The notes below the pieces were generated by a model. The model searched no databases and was not told the origin of the DNA. It worked only from the letters and a program-made list of their open reading frames with translations. The position numbers were made by a program, and so were the translations under genes. Source: Flavobacteriales bacterium (GTDB lineage Bacteria; Bacteroidota; Bacteroidia; Flavobacteriales_D; Sanyastnellaceae). Taken from it: a DNA stretch of 64,000 nucleotides. Each line of letters opens with the position of its first letter. Positions within the stretch are counted from its first letter, which is position 1. Location: assembly GCA_002862785.1 (NCBI GenBank), contig PKDZ01000040.1, positions 61,832 through 125,831 of the forward strand. Direction: 5' to 3'. Below, piece after piece: positions 26,101-34,259 of this stretch.

Positions 26101-27279
26101 CATGCTGAAGGCCCCGAATTCAGGCTCCAGATCCTGTTCTATGCTGGCACCGGGTGTTGAAATCCGGACTCCCTCCGACAGGTCCTCCGACGTCAGGCCC
26201 GCGAACGACACCTGCGTCACAATCCCCTGATCCGGTCCGGAGGACACGTCGATCAGGGTGGCGCTTCCCGGCTGGTCAATCAATTCTCCCAAGGAGAAAT
26301 CCGCTGCAGGTTGCCCTTCATTGCTCACGAGCAAATGACTGCCGTCAGGCGAAAGGGCAATGGCATCCGGCCAGAACCCGGCTGGATATTCCGCCACGAA
26401 GTCCCCATCGACATCGAAGATGACCACCATGCCCTCATCTTGAATCGTCGGTCCGAGGATGGTCGCCGCCACATGGTCCCCCATCACCACCACACTGGTG
26501 GCTCCACTTCCATAGGCGGCAGCATCCAGATATTCAATGAGTGTAGGCGTTGCAGGGTCAGCAATGTCCAGTACGCCGATTTGCGCGGTGCTGGCTCGAA
26601 TGAAAAACAGCCGCTGGCTTCCCGCATGATGGTCTACGATTTCCGCCGCGCTTACATCGTATTCGCCCGTTTCAAAGGTCCCCAGCACTTCAGCAAACAA
26701 ATCGCTGGTCATGCAGCTGCCATCGTCTTCTTGGGCCAGGGGATTGAAATTCTCCGCGAGCGGATCCATACAGCCCTCGATGGTGCAATCCGGAACCAGG
26801 ACGCCTTCCAAGACGGTTGCACCCAATCCTGCGGGGATGCTCAAATACGGTGTGGACAGCACATCGGCAGAGGTCCATCCATTGGAACCATTCCAGCTCA
26901 AACTCGCCGAATCAAGAGCGAACATCCCCAAATCGAAGGTCATCTCCATTTCCTCGCCATCGGTGTCGATCTCCACGAGAAAGTGAATGGCCGAATCTCC
27001 ATTGGACGGGATGTGGTTGATTTCGAAACGGGCGCCTTCAGAAAGCAGGCAGGCATAGGCCGCGGGCAAATTGGGCGGACACAACAAATCCAACCCGACA
27101 TCTAGTCCCGCTGTGGAGGCTGTATCCATGACCAAGGACAATTCGGATTCCCCGGAACCATGTTCCACGAAAATGGTGACGGTCCATTCAGGGACACACA
27201 AGCCGGGTTGGGCTTGACTTTCACCAACGGACGCTAGACCAAGCGCCAGAATAAAGACGGAGAAGTAGGGAGAACGCAT
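23107..27279 (-). CDS. Large T9SS-secreted choice-of-anchor I protein with GCTD repeats
   Basis: A 1390-residue secreted protein with signal peptide ending ESQAQ. Residues ~195-690 form a choice-of-anchor I/LVIVD-type propeller ([37 protein letters not shown]-like, [42 protein letters not shown]). Eight Cys-rich repeats of the GCTDxxACNFxPxATxDDGSC type occur at ~165-190 and ~695 onward, split by a PPC-like domain around residues 810-950 ([13 protein letters not shown]...[12 protein letters not shown]). SprB-like repeats and a C-terminal T9SS sorting domain ([16 protein letters not shown]) end it. Probably a cell-surface adhesin or enzyme-like propeller; some anchor-I proteins are annotated as phosphatases or esterases but I see no catalytic set. 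TATTTTCA upstream is a candidate -7 element. Confidence 0.88.
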   Translation of the reverse strand: [1390 protein letters not shown]

Positions 27280-27330
27280 GGCTTGGAGTTGCGCCTTGAA
27301 AATACCGCGATTTGCTCGGCCCTGAAAACA

Positions 27331-27359
27331 GAAACGCCAGCCCTGAGGGCCGGCGTTTC
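27331..27359 (-). terminator. Terminator hairpin after the 1358-residue gene
   Basis: 13-bp near-perfect stem GAAACGCCGGCCC / GGGCTGGCGTTTC with a 3-nt loop (minus strand), followed by TGTTTTC. It lies 25 nt past the stop at 27384. Confidence 0.75.
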
Positions 27360-27383
27360 CGTTATGCTTGCAAGATTCGGAGG

Positions 27384-30300
27384 TCAGTGGCGAATCATCA
27401 GCTGCTGGACAGCGGAAGCTTGCCCTGCCGTCAGGCGCACCTGATACACTCCGTCCGCGAGGGCGGAGAAGTCCATCTGGACCTGACCAGAGAGCGTCAT
27501 GCCCTCCTGGCGGAAAACCCGACGTCCAGCACCATCAAAGACCTCGATGATGGCTTTCTCAACAAGCTGGTTGAGCTCGAGGATGAGCTGACCATTGGTC
27601 GGGTTCGGCATCAGGGCAATGCCCAGGTCGCCGATCACCTCGGTCAGGCCCACTGTGGTGAGCTCGATCACTTCAGTGGCCTCGCAGTCATTCTCGTCCG
27701 TCACCGTCAGGGTATACGTACCATCAGTAAGGCCAGCGATGTCCTCGGAGTCGTCCTCGAATCCATCGGGTCCTGCCCAGTCGTAGTCGTAGCCACCGGT
27801 GCCGCCTTCAACGGATACGGAAATCTCACCGTTCGGCGCATTGTCCGGATCTGTGGTCTCATCCACCGTGATCACGATTTCAGCTGGTTCCTCTACTTCC
27901 GCGTCGATGTCAGCCTCGCAGCCGTTCTCGTCCGTAGCGAACACGGTGTAGGGACCGGCGTCCAATCCTTCAAAGTTGCCATCCACATTGGAGTCGCCTC
28001 CAAGCTCGTAGGTAATGAGGCCCGTGCCTCCCTCCGACGTGACCACGATGGATCCGTCGTCGTCGCCGAAGCAGGTGGCGTCGTTGGCGAAGGCAAACAG
28101 CATGATGGCGGCGGGCTCATTGACACTCACCTCCAACGTGTCCATGCACATCAGGGAGTCCATTGCAATGATCTTGTAGGAGCCTCCGGGGAGCTGATCG
28201 AAGACGAGGGTGTTTTGGAACACACCGCCTTCGAGCGCGTAGATGACGGAACCAATGCCTCCGCTGGATCCTTCCAACGCGATGCTTCCGCTCATCTCCC
28301 CAGCACAGGTCACGTCCATGATCGTCACGGTCGAATCAATCTCGAGTTCGCAGTAGACGCAGGTCTCGTCATCGATGGTCGCGGTTGGGTCGAAGTTGGC
28401 CGCGTCTGCGTCGGTACAGCCGTAGCAGCTGTAGTCACAGAGGGTCACGTCGTAGTCTGTCGCGCTTGAGTCGTAGTTGCAGGCGTTCTCGTCAAGACAA
28501 CCAGGAATCTCGTCCTCGTTGCAGATGCCGTCTCCATCGGAATCGTTCAAGCAGTTGCCATTACAGTCCACGTTCGGGTTGCCATAGATGTCCACCGGCT
28601 CCTGACAGGAGCCGTCATCGATGGTGGCCGTGTCGTCATAGTTGCAGGCCATCTCGTCGGTACAACCGGCGCAGCTCTCGTAGTCACAGCTGCCATCATC
28701 CTCCGTGGCTTCCGGGTTGTAGTTGCAGGCGTCCTCGTAGATGCAGCCATCCACTTCCGCCTCGTCACAAACACCATCCCCGTCTCCGTCGTTCAAACAG
28801 TTGCCGAGACAATCGTAATAGTCGGCCCCGTAAAGATCTTCAGGGAATGTGCAGGACATCGCGTCATTGATCAACGCCGTGCTGTCATAGTTGCAAGCCA
28901 GTTCGTTGAGACACCCGGCGCAACTCTCGTAGTCGCAGGAACCGTCCTCTGTGTCGGCCGCGGGATTCCAGTTGCAGGCGTTCAAATCGGTGCACCCCTC
29001 GATCGAGGGGATGAGCACCGCGTCGATGACATGGACCACACCGTTCTCGGCAATCAGGTCCGCGATGATGATTTCCGCATCCTCGATGAAAATGGAGCTT
29101 CCGCTGAACGTGATCGTGGCCATCTGACCGTTGATCATCTCGATCATCATGTTGTTGGTCAACATGTCACTGGTGACGGAGTCAGCCGCCACGTGATAGG
29201 TCAACACCGAAGCCAGCGTGGCCGGATCAGCCAACAGAGCGTCCACGACAAAGGAGGGCAGTGCGTCCACGGCCGCATCAGTCGGGGCGAACACCGTCCA
29301 CGCACCATCGTAGGTCAGAGTGCTGTCGAGTTCAGCAAGGACAATCAAGTCCTCCAGGATGGTGTGGGCTTCGCTGCCAGCGATGATGTCGAAGACGCTG
29401 GAGGCCGGGTAGGCACACATGCCGTCGTCATCCGTGGCCACCGGGTCGTAGTTGAGCGCGGTGTCATCCGTGCATCCGGGAATCTCTTCCTCATCACACA
29501 CACCGTCTCCGTCCGCATCGTTCAGGCAATTGCCGTCACAATCCACGTAGTCGTTTCCGTACACATCTTCTGGGTATTGACAATCATCGTCCGGCGCCAC
29601 GCAGGCGTCCCCGATGTTGAAACTGAAGTACATGTCGCCATTGACACCATCTCCATTCTCGAAGATCTGGACGTAGAAATTGCCCTCGATTTCACCACTG
29701 GTTGTGAGCTGGGCGATCAGGACCTGCTGGTCAGGGTGGCTGGCCGCAATGCCGTTGTTGTCTCCATTGAGCGCAAACCAGCTTCCGCCGACTACATCGT
29801 TGATGACAATGTCTCCACCAGGTGCTCCGAAGCCCGGCTCAAAGTTGACGGACCATGGATTGTTTGCCCCTTCCACGGTGGACACGCTGGCTTCACCGAT
29901 GGAAGCATCCGGTGATTCACTCAGGCCGATGGTCACCCAGCTGTCATATTGCAAGTTGGGGAACGTGCCGAACAGGAACGGCGTAATCGCATTGGGCGTC
30001 ACACCGCCCAATTCGTCCTGATAAAAGTCCGTCGTGGTGGTCACCACCGTGGGGTTGTTGATGTCACCAGAAACGGAACTCACGAAGTCAGCCGAGTTGG
30101 CGCACTTCACATAGAAGCGGTACGTCGTCATGCCCGCGAGGTCGGGGTTGGTAGACGGGTGGACTGCCACCGTGTCCACGATCAGGCAGTAATCGGCGTC
30201 CACCACCACAGCCGTGGGGTCGTAGTTGCAGGCCACCGGGTCACCGCATCCCTCCTCCTCGTCGCAGAGGCCGTCACCGTCTTCATCATTGATGCAATTG

Positions 30301-31460
30301 CCGTCGCAGTCTAGGTAATCGGCCAGCGGGTAAGTGCAGTCACCACTGTCAATGGTGGCGTTCATGTCGTAGTTGCAGGCCAACTCCTCCGTGCATCCCA
30401 CGCAACTGAAGTCGCAGGAGCCGTCATCGAGCGTGGCCGACATGTCGTAGTTGCAGGCTCCAGCTTCCGTGCAGCCTGCGCAGCTGGTGAAGTCACACGT
30501 GCCATCGTCAATCGTGGCCGTCTCATCATAGTTGCACGCGGTTTCGTCGGTGCACCCCACACAGCTTGCGTATTCACAAGTGCCGTCATCGTCCGTCGCA
30601 TTGGCGTTGTAGTTGCACGCCGTTTCATCCGTACATCCAATGGATTCGTTCTCATCACAGATTCCATCGCCATCAGCATCGTTGATGCAATCTCCATTGC
30701 AATCAAGGATGGGGTCAGTCGGGTATTCACACGTGCCGTCGTCGACGGTGGCGGCAGCGTCATAGTTGCACGCCATCGGATCCGTACATCCGTTGACACC
30801 CGCACCACCGAAAACATAGGTTTCCCTGAAGTCAATGCTACCATCCCCTTCTGGGAAGACCTGGGTATACAGTTGACCACTGAGGTCTCCCGTCGTAGTG
30901 AATTGACCAGCCAACACTTTCAGATCCGCTCCAGCGACTCCATTGGCATCACCATTCAATGCGTACCAAGCACCACCGATGATGTCATCGATGACGATGC
31001 TCTCACCGGCCAGTCCTCCACCCGGGTCGAAATTGGTAAACCAAGGATTCGCCGTGGCCTGAACAGTCGATATGCTGGCTTCTCCCGCCAGGGCATTAGG
31101 CGTCCCGGTCAGACCGATGGTGACCCAGCTGTCGTAAGCCAAATCCGGGTAAACCGGGAAGAGCAGGCTGTTGATGCCGTTCGGAACCCCTGCTCCAAGC
31201 GCGGCGTTGTAGAAGTCCGTCGTCGTGTTGACGTACGTCGGATTCATTGCGTCACCGGAGACGGAACTGAGGAAATCATCCTCGTTGGTCATGGTCACAA
31301 AGACCTGGTAGCAGCTGTAACCGGTCAAGTCAGTGGCTCCGAGTGCACCGACGAGTACGCCGATGTCTTCGGAAACGGTCTCCACTTCTAGTCCTGTGGA
31401 CTGAGCAGAAACAAGGGATGGCAGGAGGCACAGGGCCAGGAGGAGCTTATGCAGCTTCAT
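27384..31460 (-). CDS. Giant T9SS-secreted protein: unnamed ~200-residue domain x2, 13 GCTD repeats, fasciclin domain, SprB repeats
   Basis: A 1358-residue secreted protein (signal [15 protein letters not shown]). An unnamed domain with [18 protein letters not shown] and [10 protein letters not shown] occurs at residues ~20-225 and again at ~415-625. Thirteen Cys-rich repeats ([21 protein letters not shown] type) separate domains, interspersed with acidic Ca-binding-like [12 protein letters not shown] segments. A FAS1 fasciclin domain sits near residues 690-820 ([28 protein letters not shown]). The C-terminus has SprB-like repeats and a T9SS sorting domain ([16 protein letters not shown]). 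Fasciclin and repeat content suggest adhesion or matrix. The downstream gene shares the first domain, so they are probably paralogous in origin. Confidence 0.9.
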   Translation of the reverse strand: [1358 protein letters not shown]

Positions 31461-31538
31461 GGTTTGGGTATTGGTTCAAATCGTGCTCCAAAATGCCCTT
31501 ATAGTGAATGCATTTTTTACAGGACAACCTCTTGCTTT

Positions 31539-31553
31539 CAACAAAGAATGTTG
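31539..31553. promoter_or_regulatory. Inverted repeat CAACA-N5-TGTTG upstream of the giant secreted protein
   Basis: CAACA AAGAA TGTTG, with T-rich/A-rich flanks extending the symmetry, about 80 nt upstream of ATG 31460 (minus strand). A candidate operator; no regulator is known. Confidence 0.3.
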
Positions 31554-31582
31554 GAATAGGGATTGTAGGAGACTGAGCATCG

Positions 31583-31613
31583 CTAAAAAAGGCGGCCCGA
31601 AGGCCGCCTTTTG
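31583..31613 (-). terminator. Strong intrinsic terminator after the 818-residue gene
   Basis: Stem GGCGGCC-TTCG-GGCCGCC on the minus strand with AAAA before and TTTTTT after, 21 nt beyond the stop at 31634. The TTCG loop and flanking A/T runs make it potentially bidirectional. Confidence 0.9.
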
Positions 31614-31633
31614 TTGAGAAGAAACGCCGTGAA

Positions 31634-34090
31634 TTACTGCTTCACGACGCGGATGACCTCGACAGCATCTGCCACTTCGAGGCGCAAGAAGTAGACACCG
31701 GACTCGTATCCGCTGAGGTCCATGCGCTCGAGGTGGACACCGGTCAGGTTGCCCAGGTCGTCGCGGGACACCTCGCGGCCGAGGCCGTCGGTGAGGACCG
31801 CCGTGACCGACTCTCCGGCCAGACCGGCCAGCTGCACCTCCACGAGACCGCTGGTCGGGTTCGGGAAGAGCGTCACGTCAATCAGGTTGATCACTTCGCT
31901 GAGACCGCTGACGACGACGATGGTTGTGCTCTCGAATTCACAGCCGTTAGCGTCCGTGATGGTCACGGTGTAGTCACCCGCGGCGATGCCGGAGGGGTCC
32001 TCGTCTCCACTCGTGAAGCCCGGACCTTCCCAGCTGTAAGCGTACGGTGCGGTACCCCCGGTCACGGTGATGTCGAGCGAGCCGTCTGCTTCAGAACCGG
32101 TGGCCCCGTCGTTACTGTCCACGGAGACCTCGATGGCATCCGGGGAGCCGATGGTCACAGTCGTGGCAGTGCTGCATCCGCTGTCGTCCTGAACGACCGC
32201 TGGGTAGGAACCGGCAGCGAGGCCGTCGAATTCGTTGTTGGGGCCGAAGCTGCCGTTGTCCACGTCATAGACGTAGCCCATGCCCGTTCCGCCGGAAGCA
32301 TTCAGGGTCACGGCGCCGTTCTCGTCACCATTGCAGTTCACGTCCGTCACGGCCGCATCGATGACGATCTCAGAAGGCTGGCTGAGCGTGACGCTGGCAT
32401 CGAAAGAACATCCGTTGGCGTCCACCACCTCGATGGCGATGTCGCCAGCACCGACCATGGCCAGCATGACGTTGTCGAGGCTGTCTCCGTCGATCACGTA
32501 AACGAGGGGTGCAGTACCGCCCTGCACCTCAACAGTCGCGGAACCGTCCATCTCGCCGAAGCAGGAGGGGCTCACGAGCTCAGCGAGGGACTCGAATTCG
32601 GCGGGGGCTCCTACCATCACGTCGGTGAGGGTGTCTGGGCACCCGTTGACGTCCTGAGCATAGAAGGTGTAGGTTCCCTGAGGCAGAGTGAACGTATTCT
32701 CCGTGCTGTACGCGGAGCCGTCGGTGCTGTAGGTCGTGCCGTCGCCGCTGCCGCCGAAGAAGTTCAGCACCACGGTGCCGTCCTCGGTGTCCGGGCAGGT
32801 GGTCGGAGCCACTGCCTGAGCGTAGAGATTGAACGGCTGGGGCTGGCCCACCTGGATGCCGGGGGTGTTGTCCACACATCCGTTGCCGTCGATGGCGTAG
32901 ACGGTATAAAGGCCCACACCGATGCCTTCGAAGAGGAGCACATCGGTGCCCATTTCGAAGTACGGCCCAGAACCTGTGTCAACCGGAGCGGTCATGCTGT
33001 ACATGACCATGCCCGTGCCGCCAGTGCTTGAACCGCTCAGGACGGCGTCGGATTCTCCGGCGCAGCTGATCGGGTCGGACAGACTGGCGGTCACGACGAG
33101 CGGGTCGGGAGTGCTCACGGTCAAGGTGGTCTCCACCGAGCAACCGACGTTGTCCGTAACGGTGATTGTCAGATCACCCGCTGGGACCGCATTGAAAATG
33201 CCGGTGGCGTTGGAGCTCGTTCCGTTGCTGTACGTCAGGCTGCCCTGACCACCGGTCACGGTGACCACAGCGCTTCCGTCGGAGTATCCGCTGCAGCTCA
33301 CATCGCCCGTGGAGCTTGCCTCAATCATCAGCTGGGTGGCCGGATAGTCACAAGCGTAGATGCAGGTGCCGTCGTCCTCGTTGGCTTCGCTGTTGAAGTT
33401 GGTCGCATCCATGTCGGTGCAGCCGAACACGGCACCAGGGACGCTACTGAAAGGGAGCGTCACGAGGGGGGAGTCGTCGGATTGGTCGCCTCCCACAAAG
33501 GTGGCCACACTCACCACACCGTAAAGGTCTGTGTCGGTCGTAAACTGGCCGATGAGCACAAGGCTGTCCTCGCCAGCGTAAGCATTGGCGTCCGGGAAGA
33601 GCGGGAACCAGCTTCCCCCCGTCTGCGTGTCAATGATGAGGTTGGATCCAGTGAGGCCACCCCCAGGTTCGAAGGCAGGGATCCAGTCGTTCAGCGGGTC
33701 ACCAATTGAGTTGATCGGCTGTTCACCGTCTTCCGAAAAGGCGGGGGCCGTCATGCCAACTGTAATGAAGCTGTCGTACTCAAGGTCTGGGACCGCCCCG
33801 AACACCACAGGGTTGTACCCTTCGTTGGTCAGGGCACCCACAGCGCTTTGGTAAAAGTTGTTTCCACCATGGATTTCAGTCGGGAAGTTGGCATCGCCGT
33901 AGACCGCCGTCAGGAAGTCGTCAGGAGAGCTGAACTTAACATAGACCCGGTAGGTGTTGTAGCCTGTGAGGTCGGTGGTGCCCACCATACCGATGTTCTC
34001 GGCATAGGTTTCCACTACGATCTCCGTGGCCTGGGAGTAAGCAAGGGTGCTGCAGAAAGCTGCAATCACACCGAGTAGCAATCGCTTCAT
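31634..34090 (-). CDS. T9SS-secreted protein with unnamed domain, one GCTD repeat and SprB-like repeats
   Basis: An 818-residue secreted protein; ATG 34090 (MKRLLLGVIAAFCSTLAYSQ) gives the signal peptide, while the ORF-track start is further upstream without one. Residues ~20-220 are the same unnamed domain seen twice in the neighbour (DDFLTAVYGDANFPT, LEYDSFITVGM, GGSWFPLFPD, LIGQFTTDTDLYG). One Cys repeat (GCTDMDATNFNSEANEDDGTC) follows, then about five SprB-like repeats of the form CxGxxDGxAxVxVxGGxxxLxYxxDG...G(D/S)Y-x-VxVxDxxGC. A T9SS sorting domain ends it (VTLFPNPTSGLVEVQL). By analogy with SprB, a surface or secreted adhesin; no catalytic motif. The TATATTGC element is 31 nt upstream. 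Confidence 0.88.
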   Translation of the reverse strand: MKRLLLGVIAAFCSTLAYSQATEIVVETYAENIGMVGTTDLTGYNTYRVYVKFSSPDDFLTAVYGDANFPTEIHGGNNFYQSAVGALTNEGYNPVVFGAVPDLEYDSFITVGMTAPAFSEDGEQPINSIGDPLNDWIPAFEPGGGLTGSNLIIDTQTGGSWFPLFPDANAYAGEDSLVLIGQFTTDTDLYGVVSVATFVGGDQSDDSPLVTLPFSSVPGAVFGCTDMDATNFNSEANEDDGTCIYACDYPATQLMIEASSTGDVSCSGYSDGSAVVTVTGGQGSLTYSNGTSSNATGIFNAVPAGDLTITVTDNVGCSVETTLTVSTPDPLVVTASLSDPISCAGESDAVLSGSSTGGTGMVMYSMTAPVDTGSGPYFEMGTDVLLFEGIGVGLYTVYAIDGNGCVDNTPGIQVGQPQPFNLYAQAVAPTTCPDTEDGTVVLNFFGGSGDGTTYSTDGSAYSTENTFTLPQGTYTFYAQDVNGCPDTLTDVMVGAPAEFESLAELVSPSCFGEMDGSATVEVQGGTAPLVYVIDGDSLDNVMLAMVGAGDIAIEVVDANGCSFDASVTLSQPSEIVIDAAVTDVNCNGDENGAVTLNASGGTGMGYVYDVDNGSFGPNNEFDGLAAGSYPAVVQDDSGCSTATTVTIGSPDAIEVSVDSNDGATGSEADGSLDITVTGGTAPYAYSWEGPGFTSGDEDPSGIAAGDYTVTITDANGCEFESTTIVVVSGLSEVINLIDVTLFPNPTSGLVEVQLAGLAGESVTAVLTDGLGREVSRDDLGNLTGVHLERMDLSGYESGVYFLRLEVADAVEVIRVVKQ

Positions 34091-34121
34091 GCGTTGATTG
34101 GTGTTTGTTGTGAATCGGGAT

Positions 34122-34129
34122 GCAATATA
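34122..34129 (-). promoter_or_regulatory. -7 element TATATTGC of the 818-residue gene
   Basis: TATATTGC on the minus strand resembles TAnnTTTG and is 31 nt before ATG 34090, leaving a leader of about 27 nt. An upstream palindrome lies at 34172-34187. Confidence 0.5.
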
Positions 34130-34171
34130 GATGTCCACCCCCACTCCTCCTCTCCAATTTTTCGGGGAGTG

Positions 34172-34187
34172 TTGACAGAATTGTCAA
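34172..34187. promoter_or_regulatory. 16-bp palindrome TTGACAGAATTGTCAA, candidate operator
   Basis: Perfect 6-bp arms TTGACA/TGTCAA around GAAT, about 43 bp upstream of the -7 element of the minus-strand gene at 34090. Typical size for a dimeric regulator site; no cognate regulator is visible in the window. Confidence 0.4.
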
Positions 34188-34205
34188 GGGTTCCGTAGGA
34201 ATGCA

Positions 34206-34231
34206 GGAAGGGGACCTGTCGGCCCCCTTCC
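34206..34231 (-). terminator. Hairpin after the starch-binding-like gene
   Basis: 11-bp stem GGAAGGGGGCC / GGTCCCCTTCC with one G-U pair and a 4-nt loop, 29 nt after the stop at 34260 (minus strand). No U-run follows, so termination would be weak or Rho-assisted. Confidence 0.45.
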
Positions 34232-34259
34232 CCTAGTCTTTCGTCTGTCTTGCGAAGGA

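Noticed and set aside
26311-27105. 264-residue plus-strand ORF opposite the 1390-residue protein
   Set aside because: Antisense artefact with no motif; the minus strand has a full secreted protein.
23107-31460. Regularly spaced repeats considered as a CRISPR array or DNA satellite
   Set aside because: The periodicity is at the protein level (GCTD Cys-rich repeats) with DNA differing at synonymous sites; spacer length and identity do not fit CRISPR.
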